The notes beneath the pieces were generated by a model that saw only the letters and a list, made by a program, of their open reading frames with translations, was not told the origin of the DNA and did no database searches. A stretch of DNA of 64,000 nt from an uncultured Acidobacteriia bacterium (GTDB taxonomy: Bacteria; Acidobacteriota; Terriglobia; Bryobacterales; Bryobacteraceae): assembly GCA_903907865.1 (NCBI GenBank), contig CAIVPR010000005.1, positions 17,212-81,211 of the forward strand, read 5' to 3'. The position numbers and the translations under genes are program-made. Below are positions 43,407-51,651 of the stretch, in pieces. Position 1 is the stretch's first letter. Each line of letters starts with the position of its first letter.

Positions 43407-44462
43407 TCATTCCGCCTCCGTGTCTGGATACTGGAGCCTGACCGACTCGAAGGCCGCGTCCGGCGTCGCTAGCAGTGCGTCGATTACATCCGGGTCGAAT
43501 TGGGTGCCGCTGGACGCTACAATCTCCGCGCGGGCGAAATCGAAGGTCGCCGCAGGACGGTAGCAGCGGTCCGAGGTGATGGCATCAAACGCGTCGGCGA
43601 CTGCAAAGATCCGTGCTGCCAAAGGGATCTGCATTCCAGCCAGCCTTCGTGGATACCCGCGTCCGTCAAAGCGCTCATGGTGGGTGTAGACGACCTGCGC
43701 TTCCAACTCCATACCCCGAATCCCGCTGAGCATGTCGTAGCCGAGTTGGGCATGCATACGCATGATCCGGACTTCCTCGTCGGTCAGCGCGCCGGGCTTG
43801 CAGAGAATGTTGAGCGGTATGGCCGCCTTGCCGATGTCGTGCAGCAACGAGCCGATTTCGAGGACGTCCAAGGCATGCCGGTGCAGCCCCATGGCCTCGC
43901 CCAACAGGACCGCATAGCCCGAGACGCGCAGGGAGTGGCGCATGGTCTCCACCCTCTTGAGGCCTAGAAGGTCGAAGATCGGCAACAATTCGGAGGCGCT
44001 CTGTCCGCCGGAGAGGCTGCGCAAGCCGAGGAACGCGGCCAAAGCCCCTTTTGCGCTGCGGAGTCGGTCCCGAATGCCGGACTGCAAGTGCTTCGAGATG
44101 AGAGCAAGCACAACTTCGGGGCGTGCCGGTTTAACGAGATAGTCGGTTGCACCGGCCTTCAACGCCCGCATCATCAGGGGCTCGTCGCAGTGTCCGGAAA
44201 ACATGATGAAAGGCACGTCGGGCGAAACTGCCCGTACCTTCTCCAGCAACTCGAGGCCATCCATGCCCGGCATGTCGATGTCGCACAGGAGCATGCTGGA
44301 GAGTTCCATCGCGCCCGAGAGCCATCCCAACGCCGTGGAAGCGCTCTCGAAGGTTTCGTATTGGTAGCCCGCGTCCGACAACACCGCTCCCAGGTATCGC
44401 CTGATACCCGGATCGTCGTCGACCACAACCACCCGCTGACTGGCCGGAAGTTCCATCCACAT
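43407..44462 (-). CDS. HD-GYP response regulator (c-di-GMP phosphodiesterase)
   Basis: A 351-residue cytosolic response regulator. The receiver (residues 9-125) is complete: VVVVDDDPG for the acidic pocket, the phospho-acceptor Asp in LLCDIDMPGMDG, and the Lys in YLVKPARPE. The HD-GYP domain (about 165-345) has LLHDIGKAAIP and HHERFDGRGYPRRL, the metal ligands and GYP signature of active c-di-GMP phosphodiesterases. Expected role: hydrolysis of c-di-GMP to pGpG or GMP under control of an unknown histidine kinase, since none is encoded beside it. It is divergent from hisS. Confidence 0.93.
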   Translation of the reverse strand: MWMELPASQRVVVVDDDPGIRRYLGAVLSDAGYQYETFESASTALGWLSGAMELSSMLLCDIDMPGMDGLELLEKVRAVSPDVPFIMFSGHCDEPLMMRALKAGATDYLVKPARPEVVLALISKHLQSGIRDRLRSAKGALAAFLGLRSLSGGQSASELLPIFDLLGLKRVETMRHSLRVSGYAVLLGEAMGLHRHALDVLEIGSLLHDIGKAAIPLNILCKPGALTDEEVRIMRMHAQLGYDMLSGIRGMELEAQVVYTHHERFDGRGYPRRLAGMQIPLAARIFAVADAFDAITSDRCYRPAATFDFARAEIVASSGTQFDPDVIDALLATPDAAFESVRLQYPDTEAE

Positions 44463-44511
44463 GTCTATCGGCTGGTCCGCGCCGGAACTTTAGCGTCCAT
44501 CGGGTGGTAGC

Positions 44512-45762
44512 ATGAAAAATCCCACAAAAATGATTCGAGCAGTCAAAGGGACACGGGACCTCCTCCCGCCCGACACCTCCGTCTGGAACCGCGTCGAAAC
44601 AATCGCCCGCGAGGTTTTCCGCACCTACAACTACCAGGAGATCCGCACGCCGATCCTCGAGGAGACGCAGCTTTTCGCCCGCGGCGTCGGCACCGAGACC
44701 GACATCGTCTCGAAGGAAATGTACACCTTCGACGACCACGGCACCTCACTCACCCTCCGCCCCGAGAACACCGCCTCCGTCATCCGCGCGTACATCGAGC
44801 ACCGCCTCGACCAGAAACCCGGCGTGCAGAAGCTCTACTACATCGGGCCGATGTTCCGCCGCGAGCGCCCGCAGAAGGGACGCTATCGTCAATTCTTCCA
44901 GATCGGTGCCGAGGCCATCGGGTCTGACTCCCCGTTTATCGACGCAGAAGTCATCGAAATGGTCTGCGAGATGCTGACCCGCACGGGACTGTCGGGCTTC
45001 CACCTACTGATCAACTCCGTCGGCTGTCCCGAATGCCGCCCCAAGTTCGTCGAAGCGCTGCGCGCAGCCCTGAAACCAGTGGCCGCCGGACTGTGCGGCG
45101 ACTGCCAGCGCCGCGCGGAGACCAATCCGCTCCGCGTGCTGGATTGCAAGATTCCAGAGGACCAGGCCGCCATCAATGCCCTGCCCTCGATCCTCGACCA
45201 CCTCTGCGGGGTCTGCGCCCCGCACTTCGCCGCCGTCCAGACCTATTTGAACGACCGCGGCATCGAATTCGAGGTCAAGCCCCGGCTGGTCCGCGGCCTC
45301 GATTACTACATGCGCACCACCTTCGAGGTGACGCACGGCAATTTGGGATCGCAGAACTCGGTCCTAGGAGGCGGTCGGTACGACGGCCTCGCGGAATCGA
45401 TCGGCTCCAACGTGCATTCGCCCGGCATCGGCTTCTCGATCGGCGAGGACCGGCTGGTAATGACCGTCGACCAAGGCGAAACGGAGGCACTGGACGTCTT
45501 CATGGCACCACTCGGCGACGCCGCCCTGCGCCACGCTGGCGAACTGGCACGCGAACTGCGCCGCAACGGCCTTTCGGTGGAGGTTCTCGACAAGGGCAAA
45601 CTGAAGCGCGCCATGGAACTGGCCAACAAGCTGGGCGCGAGATATGCGCTCATCCTGGGCGACGACGAGATCGCGGCGGGCGAGTATTCGCTGAAGGACA
45701 TGAAGTCCGGCGAACAACGACGCGTCACGCGGGACGGGCTAGTCGAAGCTTTGATCGGCTGA
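44512..45762 (+). CDS. hisS: Histidyl-tRNA synthetase
   Basis: A 416-residue class II synthetase that charges tRNA-His in the cytosol. Motif 2 is FRRERPQKGRYRQFFQ, the histidine-binding signature is VRGLDYYMRTTFEV and motif 3 lies in PGIGFSIGEDRLVM, with a C-terminal anticodon-binding domain from about residue 325. Length is normal. The start at 44512 is ATG, but ATG at 44530 (MIRAVKGTRDLLP) fits the usual N-terminus better and cannot be excluded. aspS follows 107 bases later, a pairing seen in many bacteria. Confidence 0.96.
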   Translation: MKNPTKMIRAVKGTRDLLPPDTSVWNRVETIAREVFRTYNYQEIRTPILEETQLFARGVGTETDIVSKEMYTFDDHGTSLTLRPENTASVIRAYIEHRLDQKPGVQKLYYIGPMFRRERPQKGRYRQFFQIGAEAIGSDSPFIDAEVIEMVCEMLTRTGLSGFHLLINSVGCPECRPKFVEALRAALKPVAAGLCGDCQRRAETNPLRVLDCKIPEDQAAINALPSILDHLCGVCAPHFAAVQTYLNDRGIEFEVKPRLVRGLDYYMRTTFEVTHGNLGSQNSVLGGGRYDGLAESIGSNVHSPGIGFSIGEDRLVMTVDQGETEALDVFMAPLGDAALRHAGELARELRRNGLSVEVLDKGKLKRAMELANKLGARYALILGDDEIAAGEYSLKDMKSGEQRRVTRDGLVEALIG

Positions 45763-45770
45763 TTGGACCG

Positions 45771-45795
45771 CTCCCTCGCGGTCGCGGCTCGGTAA
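45771..45795 (+). repeat. Single unit of a GC-rich dispersed repeat
   Basis: The unit CTCCCTCGCGGTCGCGGCTC (45771-45790) followed by GGTAA lies in the hisS-aspS gap. The same unit appears as both arms of the inverted repeat at 63914-63973. No inverted partner is seen here. Confidence 0.7.
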
Positions 45796-45869
45796 GAGCA
45801 ATCGGTCCGGCGGGGTTTCCGTGCCCGCGATCAGCCCTGCATAACTGATAGATACAATAGAAGATTCTG

Positions 45870-47651
45870 GTGGAAACAGTGCACAAGTACCGAACTCACA
45901 ATTGCGGCCAACTCAGGCTCTCCGACGCCGGCTCCGTCGTCCGGCTCTCAGGATGGCTGCGTAATCGCCGCGACCACGGTGGGGTCTACTTCATCGATTT
46001 GGCCGACCATTACGGCATCACCCAGCTCGTCGTCGAGCCCGGAACCGAGGTTTATGACCGGATTTCGAGCCTCCCCAAGGAGACCGTGATCCGCATCGAC
46101 GGCAAGGTCGTCACGCGCGACGAAGGCGCGGTCAACCCCGCGATGGTCACCGGCGAGATTGAGGTCCGGATCAGCGACGCCGAAGTGCTGGGCAACACCG
46201 AGCCGCTGCCGTTCTCGGTCTTCCCCGAACTGCAGGTACCCGAGGAACTGCGCCTCACCTACCGATTCCTCGACCTGCGCAAGTCCAAGATGCACGCCAA
46301 CATCGTGCGCCGCTCCCAGATCATCTCCGCGATCCGCCGCCGCATGGTGGACCTTGGTTTCGTCGAATACCAGACGCCGACCCTGACCGCGTCCAGCCCC
46401 GAGGGCGCGCGCGACTTCCTCGTGCCCGCACGCCGCCACCCCGGCAAGTTCTACGCGCTCCCGCAGGCCCCCCAGATGTTCAAGCAGATCATCATGGTGT
46501 CGGGCTTCGACCGCTACTTCCAGATCGCCCCCTGCTACCGCGACGAGGACGCCCGCCACGACCGTTCGCCGGGCGAGTTCTACCAACTCGACATCGAGAT
46601 GAGCTTCGTCACGCAGAACGACGTCTTCGCGGCCCTCGAAACCCTGATGACCGGGCTGTTCGGCGAGTTCTCGACGCGCACCATCACCCAGGCCCCGTTC
46701 CCGCGCATCACCTACGCGGACGCGATGCTGAAGTACGGCTCGGACAAGCCGGACCTGCGCAACCCGCTCCTCATCGTCGACTTGAGCGATCTGTTCGCCC
46801 AAACCACGTTCCGCGCCTTCGCGGGTAAGACGGTCCGCGCTATCAAGCTGCCGCAGACGGCGGACAAGTCGCGCTCGTTCTGGGACAAGCTGGAAGAGCA
46901 GGCCAAGCAGTTGGGTGCCGCCGGCATGGCGTGGCTCACCGTGGAAGCGGACGGGACGCTGAAGGGCCCCGTAGCGAAATTCCTCAATCCCGACAGCACC
47001 GCCGCCTTGATTGCGTCGACGGATTCGGTGGTGGGCGACACGGTCATAATCGTGGCTGACGCCGACAAGCACAAGGTTTGCAAGATCCTCGGGCCGCTGC
47101 GCGATTCGATCGGCAAGCAGTTGGAACTGATCGAGCAGGACGTCTACAAGTTCTGCTGGATCGTCGATTTCCCGATGTACGAGCTGAACGAGGAGACCGG
47201 CAAGGTTGAATTCAGCCACAACCCGTTCTCGATGCCGCAAGGGGGCCTCGACGCGCTGAACAACCAGGACCCGCTGACGATCAAGGCGTTCCAATACGAC
47301 ATCGTCTGCAACGGGTACGAACTGTCGTCGGGCGCGATCCGGAACCACCAACCCGCGATCATGTACCGGGCGTTCGAGCTGGCCGGTTACGGTCAGGAGG
47401 AAGTGGAGACGCGCTTCAAGGCGCTGATCAACGCGCTGAAGTACGGCGCGCCGCCCCACGGAGGCATCGCCCCCGGCATCGACCGCATCGTGATGCTGCT
47501 GGCCGACGAGGTGAACCTGCGCGAAGTCATCATGTTCCCGATGAACCAGAACGCGGAGGATCTGATGATGAACGCGCCGAGCACGGTCCGGCCGCAGCAG
47601 TTGCGGGAATTGCATATCCAAGTCGTGCAGCCGCCTCAGAAGAAGGGGTAG
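45870..47651 (+). CDS. aspS: Aspartyl-tRNA synthetase (bacterial type)
   Basis: A 593-residue class II synthetase with the bacterial layout: an OB-fold anticodon domain (1-105; GWLRNRRDHGGVYFIDL), catalytic core with motif 2 FQIAPCYRDEDARHDRSPGE (about 212), a GAD insertion (about 290-415), and motif 3 GIAPGIDRIVMLL near residue 535. Whether it also charges tRNA-Asn cannot be judged by eye. The start is GTG, with a TACAAT box ending 11 bases upstream. The last 73 bases of the gene are duplicated at 48422-48492, after a toxin-antitoxin pair that directly follows the stop codon. Confidence 0.96.
   Translation: METVHKYRTHNCGQLRLSDAGSVVRLSGWLRNRRDHGGVYFIDLADHYGITQLVVEPGTEVYDRISSLPKETVIRIDGKVVTRDEGAVNPAMVTGEIEVRISDAEVLGNTEPLPFSVFPELQVPEELRLTYRFLDLRKSKMHANIVRRSQIISAIRRRMVDLGFVEYQTPTLTASSPEGARDFLVPARRHPGKFYALPQAPQMFKQIIMVSGFDRYFQIAPCYRDEDARHDRSPGEFYQLDIEMSFVTQNDVFAALETLMTGLFGEFSTRTITQAPFPRITYADAMLKYGSDKPDLRNPLLIVDLSDLFAQTTFRAFAGKTVRAIKLPQTADKSRSFWDKLEEQAKQLGAAGMAWLTVEADGTLKGPVAKFLNPDSTAALIASTDSVVGDTVIIVADADKHKVCKILGPLRDSIGKQLELIEQDVYKFCWIVDFPMYELNEETGKVEFSHNPFSMPQGGLDALNNQDPLTIKAFQYDIVCNGYELSSGAIRNHQPAIMYRAFELAGYGQEEVETRFKALINALKYGAPPHGGIAPGIDRIVMLLADEVNLREVIMFPMNQNAEDLMMNAPSTVRPQQLRELHIQVVQPPQKKG
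47562..47634 (+). repeat. aspS 3' end, left copy of a direct repeat
   Basis: This part of aspS and 48422-48492 agree at 54 of the first 58 bases, then more weakly with small gaps. Both copies are in the same orientation and bracket the second toxin-antitoxin pair. Confidence 0.8.
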
Positions 47652-47663
47652 GGTTGCGGGCGG

Positions 47664-48116
47664 TTGTTGCGGCGCGCAGTTGTCATCGATACGAGCGTCG
47701 TGATCGCGGCTTTGAGGTCGAGGAGCGGTGCCTCGTTCGAGGTGCTGCGGCAATTGGGCAACCCGACGGCTCGACATTGGTTTCCGCTAATTTCAGTTGT
47801 GCTGATATTCGAGTACGAGTCGATTGGATTGCGCGAGGCTGGTCTGCTCGGGATTCCTGAAGACGTGATCCATGGCATCGTCAACGCCTTTTGTGCGCTT
47901 GGACGTGAGACCGATATCCATTTCCGCACCCGATCTGTCGTTTCAGACCCCGGCGATGAATTCGTGCTCGATCTGGCGGTTGCGGGTAGGGCTGGCGTGA
48001 TCGTCACCCACAACGTCCGCGACTTTAAGGGCAGCGAGAGTTTTGGGATCCGGGTGATGACACCGGGCGAATTCTTGAGGACAATACGGGAAGAGAGCTT
48101 ATGGGCACCAGCATAG
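47664..48116 (+). CDS. PIN-domain toxin (VapC-like), second copy
   Basis: A 150-residue PIN-domain protein, paralogous to the one at 33.7 kb: both share the pattern VIDTxVxxAALRSRxGASF and VTHNVRDF, and end with FGIRVxTPGxFL. Acidic active-site residues are retained (Asp in VVIDTSVV, Glu in FEYESIG, Asp in DPGDEFVLDLA). RNA cleavage is expected by family. The likely start is TTG at 47664, since no ATG fits. It begins 12 bases after aspS and overlaps the antitoxin gene by 16 bases. Its position between two copies of the aspS 3' end suggests an insertion. Confidence 0.84.
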   Translation: MLRRAVVIDTSVVIAALRSRSGASFEVLRQLGNPTARHWFPLISVVLIFEYESIGLREAGLLGIPEDVIHGIVNAFCALGRETDIHFRTRSVVSDPGDEFVLDLAVAGRAGVIVTHNVRDFKGSESFGIRVMTPGEFLRTIREESLWAPA

Positions 48117-48325
48117 CCGTTCCCCGTGACCTGTACGAAAAGGCCGTCGAGTTCGCAGCCGAAGAGCAGGTATCGGTTGATGCATTCGTTGCGGGTCTGA
48201 TTTCGCGCCGAGTAGCCGACCGCGAATTCATCGCGGCCAGGGCGCGGGCCTACAGTCCCGCAGCCTTTGAGCGGGCTTTGGCAATGATCCCGGATCGGGA
48301 GCCGGACGCTGCGGACCGGTTATAG
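48101..48325 (+). CDS. Antitoxin, second copy
   Basis: A 74-residue partner of the PIN toxin, equal in length to the one at 34.2 kb. The N-terminus (TSIAVPRDLYEKAVEFAAEE) fits a ribbon-helix-helix-like fold, and the acidic end AMIPDREPDAADRL is shared with its paralogue (YVPDVEPEDYDQL). GGAAGAGAG provides a ribosome-binding site inside the toxin gene. The toxin-first order and the overlap match the other pair, so the two loci are copies of one type of module. Confidence 0.78.
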   Translation: MGTSIAVPRDLYEKAVEFAAEEQVSVDAFVAGLISRRVADREFIAARARAYSPAAFERALAMIPDREPDAADRL

Positions 48326-48421
48326 CTCGGTTGCCGTCAGAATGGAACGCGTCGGCTGTGTTTTGGCACCGCATCGAAGGTTGGATAGGGCGGCCTGGAC
48401 GAGCTCAGCAACTCGAACCCA

Positions 48422-48492
48422 CTGATAATCAACGCGCCGAGCACGGTGCGGCCCCAGCAGTTGCGGGAATTGCATATCCCAGTGTGCAGCCG
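48422..48492 (+). repeat. Remnant of the aspS 3' end, right copy of the direct repeat
   Basis: A copy of the last part of aspS lies downstream of the antitoxin gene. It reads on as APSTVRPQQLRELHIPV in one frame, like the aspS C-terminus, but has no gene body ahead of it. The rest of the 188-base stretch 48326-48513 shows nothing else that I recognise. Confidence 0.8.
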
Positions 48493-48513
48493 ACCGCCCT
48501 ACCCCGCCTTCCG

Positions 48514-50586
48514 TCAACGCAACCCTTCCGCGACCATCCACCGGTCCCGTCCCGCTGTCTTGGCCCGGTACAGCGCGTCATCCGCCGCCCGAATCAGCAA
48601 ATTCGCGGAACTGCCGTGCACCGGGTAGATGGCAATCCCCGCCGACGTGGTCACGACTCCAAGCTCCCTCCCCCGGGACACCACGACGAGCTTCCGTGCG
48701 GACTCGACCAGATGCTGGGTAAGAGCCTCGGTGTCGACTTGGGATGCCCCGGGAACCAGAATCAGGAACTCCTCTCCCCCGTACCGGCAGACGATGTCCT
48801 CACGGCGGGTCTGGGAGCCCAGCAACTCGCTGAATGCCCTCAGCACCGCGTCGCCACCCTCGTGTCCGAAGGAATCGTTGAACTGCTTGAAGTGGTCGAG
48901 GTCCAGCATGATGGCACCTACCGGCACCTGCTCCCTGTTCGCACGGTGGAGTTCGCGCTCGATGGATTCCTCCATATACCGGCGATTGAACAGGGATGTC
49001 AACGGATCCCGGATCGATTGCGCCTTGAGCGCGTCCCGCAACCGGAGGTTGGCGATCGACTGGCCGATTTGCTCGCCGACCATGGCGGCCAATCCACACT
49101 CGGCCTCGGTAAGTTCATTGTTACCCGGTCGCAGCAAATGCAGGACGCCCAACGTCTCGCCATGGGCCATCATGGGGATGCAGAGGAAACTCCCTTCGAA
49201 CGCGGGATCGATATGCGCGCAACGCAATCGACCCTGTGCCTGTCCACTACCGTGCGACCGGCCCCGCCGGAGGGCCCAGCAGTCCTCCGGCGCGAAAACC
49301 GTGACCAGTGCCGAAGTGTCGCCCCAACTGGCCGTCGTCTCCACCAGATTGCGCGAAGGTTTGGTCATGCTCAGGGAACCGGCCAAGCCAGGGCACAGGG
49401 CCCTGCCATATTGGTTGAGGATCGATTCGGCTTCCGCTTCGCTGTTGCAGGTTTGGAGAAGCTCGGACATCTCGGCAAGCAGAACAATCTCCCTGTTCCG
49501 CGACTCCAACTGCGCGTTCCAAGCGGCCAGCTTCGAGTTGGCGGTCTCCAAAGCCTGCTCCGAATGTTTGCTGGCCGTGATGTCTCGCGAAATGCCGAAC
49601 GTGCCGGTTACAGTGCCCTTCTCATCCACAATGGGCAACATCGAGGAGAGCATCCACGCCTCGGTGCCGCCGGGCAGGGACTCCTTCTCCTCGATTCCGA
49701 TGACGGGCTGGCGGGTTTGCATCACCTGCTCCTCGTAGGCCCGCTTTTTCGCCGCGTGCTCTGGACCATTGAAGTCGGCGTCCGACTTGCCAATGGCCGA
49801 GCCGGCGTCCGCTATCCCCACGCGGCGTGCCATCGAGGCATTGACCCGCAGGAAGCGCCCCGCCCTGTCCTTGAAATAGACACTGTCGGGAACAGTGTTC
49901 ATCAAGGTGGTGAACAAGTCCTTCTCGGACCGGAGTTCAGCCGACAGCAAGCGCTGTCTGCGCAGGTCAAAACGGATCAGCAGACCGGCCGCACCGAGCA
50001 TGACGATCGAAAAGAGCGATCCGGCAGTGCAAATGAATTGGGTATTGGCGGCGCTCCGTTGCTGGGTCTGGACTCTGGCCGCAAGGAGGGCGGACTCCTC
50101 GTTTTGAAGTTCTTTTCCAAGCGAGTCCAGCACCAGGCCCGTCGTCCCACCGTTGGTGACGGCGGAGAAATCCGCCGCCGCGGTCGAGCCTCGCTCCCGC
50201 CGGATGTCGATCAATTCCTGCAGCGAGTTGGCATGTTCTGCGAGCAGCCGTTCATACCGGTCCAGCCTTCGCTGCTGGCGCGGATTGTCGGTAGTCATGG
50301 AGCGGATCTCGTGCTCATGCAAGCCCGCCTCCTTGAGCGCGTCAATCATCACGCGAAGCATCGCTGGATTCGCACTCAAGGCGAAACCCCTGGCCGCGCT
50401 TTCCGCCGTCGATGTGGCGTTGCGGGTTTCCGCAATCTCGCGGATCACCTCATTCGTGTGAAAGACCCATTGCCGACTTTCGCCGAGCGCCCGCATCTCG
50501 TTGTACTGCAGCACGCTGATCAGGACCATGGAGAGTCCAGCCAACCCTGCGCCGATTTGAGCGTACCGTTCGATCTTGGCGTGCAT
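48514..50586 (-). CDS. Membrane diguanylate cyclase with CHASE3, PAS, GAF and GGDEF
   Basis: A 690-residue inner-membrane protein. TM1 about 8-28, a CHASE3-type extracytoplasmic sensor (about 35-180; RGFALSANPAML), TM2 about 185-205, PAS (about 225-345), GAF (about 370-520), then GGDEF (about 530-685). The last has DPLTSLFNRRYMEESI, LDLDHFKQFNDSFGHEGGD and an intact GGEEF loop, so c-di-GMP synthesis is expected. No RxxD inhibitory site was clear. It is divergent from pfkB with a 141-base gap, and its 3' end abuts the aspS remnant. Confidence 0.93.
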   Translation of the reverse strand: MHAKIERYAQIGAGLAGLSMVLISVLQYNEMRALGESRQWVFHTNEVIREIAETRNATSTAESAARGFALSANPAMLRVMIDALKEAGLHEHEIRSMTTDNPRQQRRLDRYERLLAEHANSLQELIDIRRERGSTAAADFSAVTNGGTTGLVLDSLGKELQNEESALLAARVQTQQRSAANTQFICTAGSLFSIVMLGAAGLLIRFDLRRQRLLSAELRSEKDLFTTLMNTVPDSVYFKDRAGRFLRVNASMARRVGIADAGSAIGKSDADFNGPEHAAKKRAYEEQVMQTRQPVIGIEEKESLPGGTEAWMLSSMLPIVDEKGTVTGTFGISRDITASKHSEQALETANSKLAAWNAQLESRNREIVLLAEMSELLQTCNSEAEAESILNQYGRALCPGLAGSLSMTKPSRNLVETTASWGDTSALVTVFAPEDCWALRRGRSHGSGQAQGRLRCAHIDPAFEGSFLCIPMMAHGETLGVLHLLRPGNNELTEAECGLAAMVGEQIGQSIANLRLRDALKAQSIRDPLTSLFNRRYMEESIERELHRANREQVPVGAIMLDLDHFKQFNDSFGHEGGDAVLRAFSELLGSQTRREDIVCRYGGEEFLILVPGASQVDTEALTQHLVESARKLVVVSRGRELGVVTTSAGIAIYPVHGSSANLLIRAADDALYRAKTAGRDRWMVAEGLR

Positions 50587-50727
50587 GAGACTGTGCGGGC
50601 CCGAATTCCAGAATATACGAAGTTGGCGTCATACGTCAGCAAGATTATGGGCCGCCATCTTGAGGCCCGCCGCAAGCGGTTGGGGCGCTCGTGCTCTCCC
50701 GTGGGGTCGGACGCTACACTGGAAGCA

Positions 50728-51651
50728 ATGTCCATGGTCGTAGTTGGCTCCGTCGCATACGACGGCGTCGAAACCCCTCACGGTAAAGTTGACCGCATGC
50801 TTGGCGGAGCGGCAACCTACATCGCTCTTTCCGCAAGCTTTTTCACCAAGCCGAAGATCGTCGCGGTTGTCGGCGACGATTTCGCCCAAGAGGATACGGA
50901 GCTGCTGGCCTCGCGCGGCATCGATCTCGAAGGTCTCGAGCGCGTGCCCGGCAAGTGCTTCTTCTGGGCCGGAAAATATTCGCCCGACATGAATGACCGG
51001 GAGACGCTGGTCACCGACCTGAACGTCTTCGCCGACTTCAATCCGAAGCTGCCGTCCGCCTACAAGACCACGCCCTACCTGCTGCTCGGCAACATCCAAC
51101 CGGCCTTGCAGAAATTGGTGCAGGACCAGATGGACGGCTCGTCGCTCAAGCTGGTCGGCGGCGACACCATGAACTACTGGATCGGAGCCTTCCGCGAGGA
51201 ACTGCTCAAGACGATCGCCGGGTGGGACTTCCTGCTGATCAACGACGGCGAAGCCCGCATGCTCTCCGGCGAAAGCAACTTGAAGAAGGCGGCAGCCAAG
51301 ATCATGGAGATGGGTCCGAAGACCCTCGTGATCAAGCGCGGCGAATACGGTGCCATCCTGTGGCGTCCCGAGGGGCACTTCATGGTCCCAGGCTACCTGC
51401 TGGAAGACGTTTTCGACCCGACAGGCGCGGGCGACTGCTTTGCGGGCGGTTTCATGGGGTATCTGGCGGGCCAAGGCGTGGACATAAGCAGCCCTGATGC
51501 CGACCACAACGAAATTCGCCGCGCCGTGATTTACGGGTCGGTGATGGGCAGTTTCTGCTGCGAACGCTTCGGCGTGGACCGCTTCCGCACCCTCACCCGC
51601 GGTGAGATCGATGGCCGCTTCGAAGAATTCAAAGCGTTCACGTCCTTCTAA
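50728..51651 (+). CDS. PfkB-family carbohydrate or nucleoside kinase
   Basis: A 307-residue cytosolic ribokinase-fold kinase. The start is MSMVVVGSVAYDGVETP; GGAATYIALSASFF marks the substrate-binding side, and the C-terminal signature DPTGAGDCFAGGFMGYL holds the catalytic Asp and the anion hole. The substrate cannot be told apart (sugars, adenosine and others are used in this family). ATG at 50728 is preferred, with GGAAG just upstream; a much longer upstream frame is non-coding. The next gene overlaps its end by 41 bases, so this is the head of an operon with the glycosyltransferase, dapF and the nucleotide-sugar dehydrogenase. Confidence 0.9.
   Translation: MSMVVVGSVAYDGVETPHGKVDRMLGGAATYIALSASFFTKPKIVAVVGDDFAQEDTELLASRGIDLEGLERVPGKCFFWAGKYSPDMNDRETLVTDLNVFADFNPKLPSAYKTTPYLLLGNIQPALQKLVQDQMDGSSLKLVGGDTMNYWIGAFREELLKTIAGWDFLLINDGEARMLSGESNLKKAAAKIMEMGPKTLVIKRGEYGAILWRPEGHFMVPGYLLEDVFDPTGAGDCFAGGFMGYLAGQGVDISSPDADHNEIRRAVIYGSVMGSFCCERFGVDRFRTLTRGEIDGRFEEFKAFTSF

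Noticed and set aside
48331..50727. Long plus-strand frame in front of the pfkB gene
   Set aside because: It is antisense to the GGDEF protein with intact GGEEF. The PfkB domain begins exactly at 50728, where GGAAG provides a ribosome-binding site.
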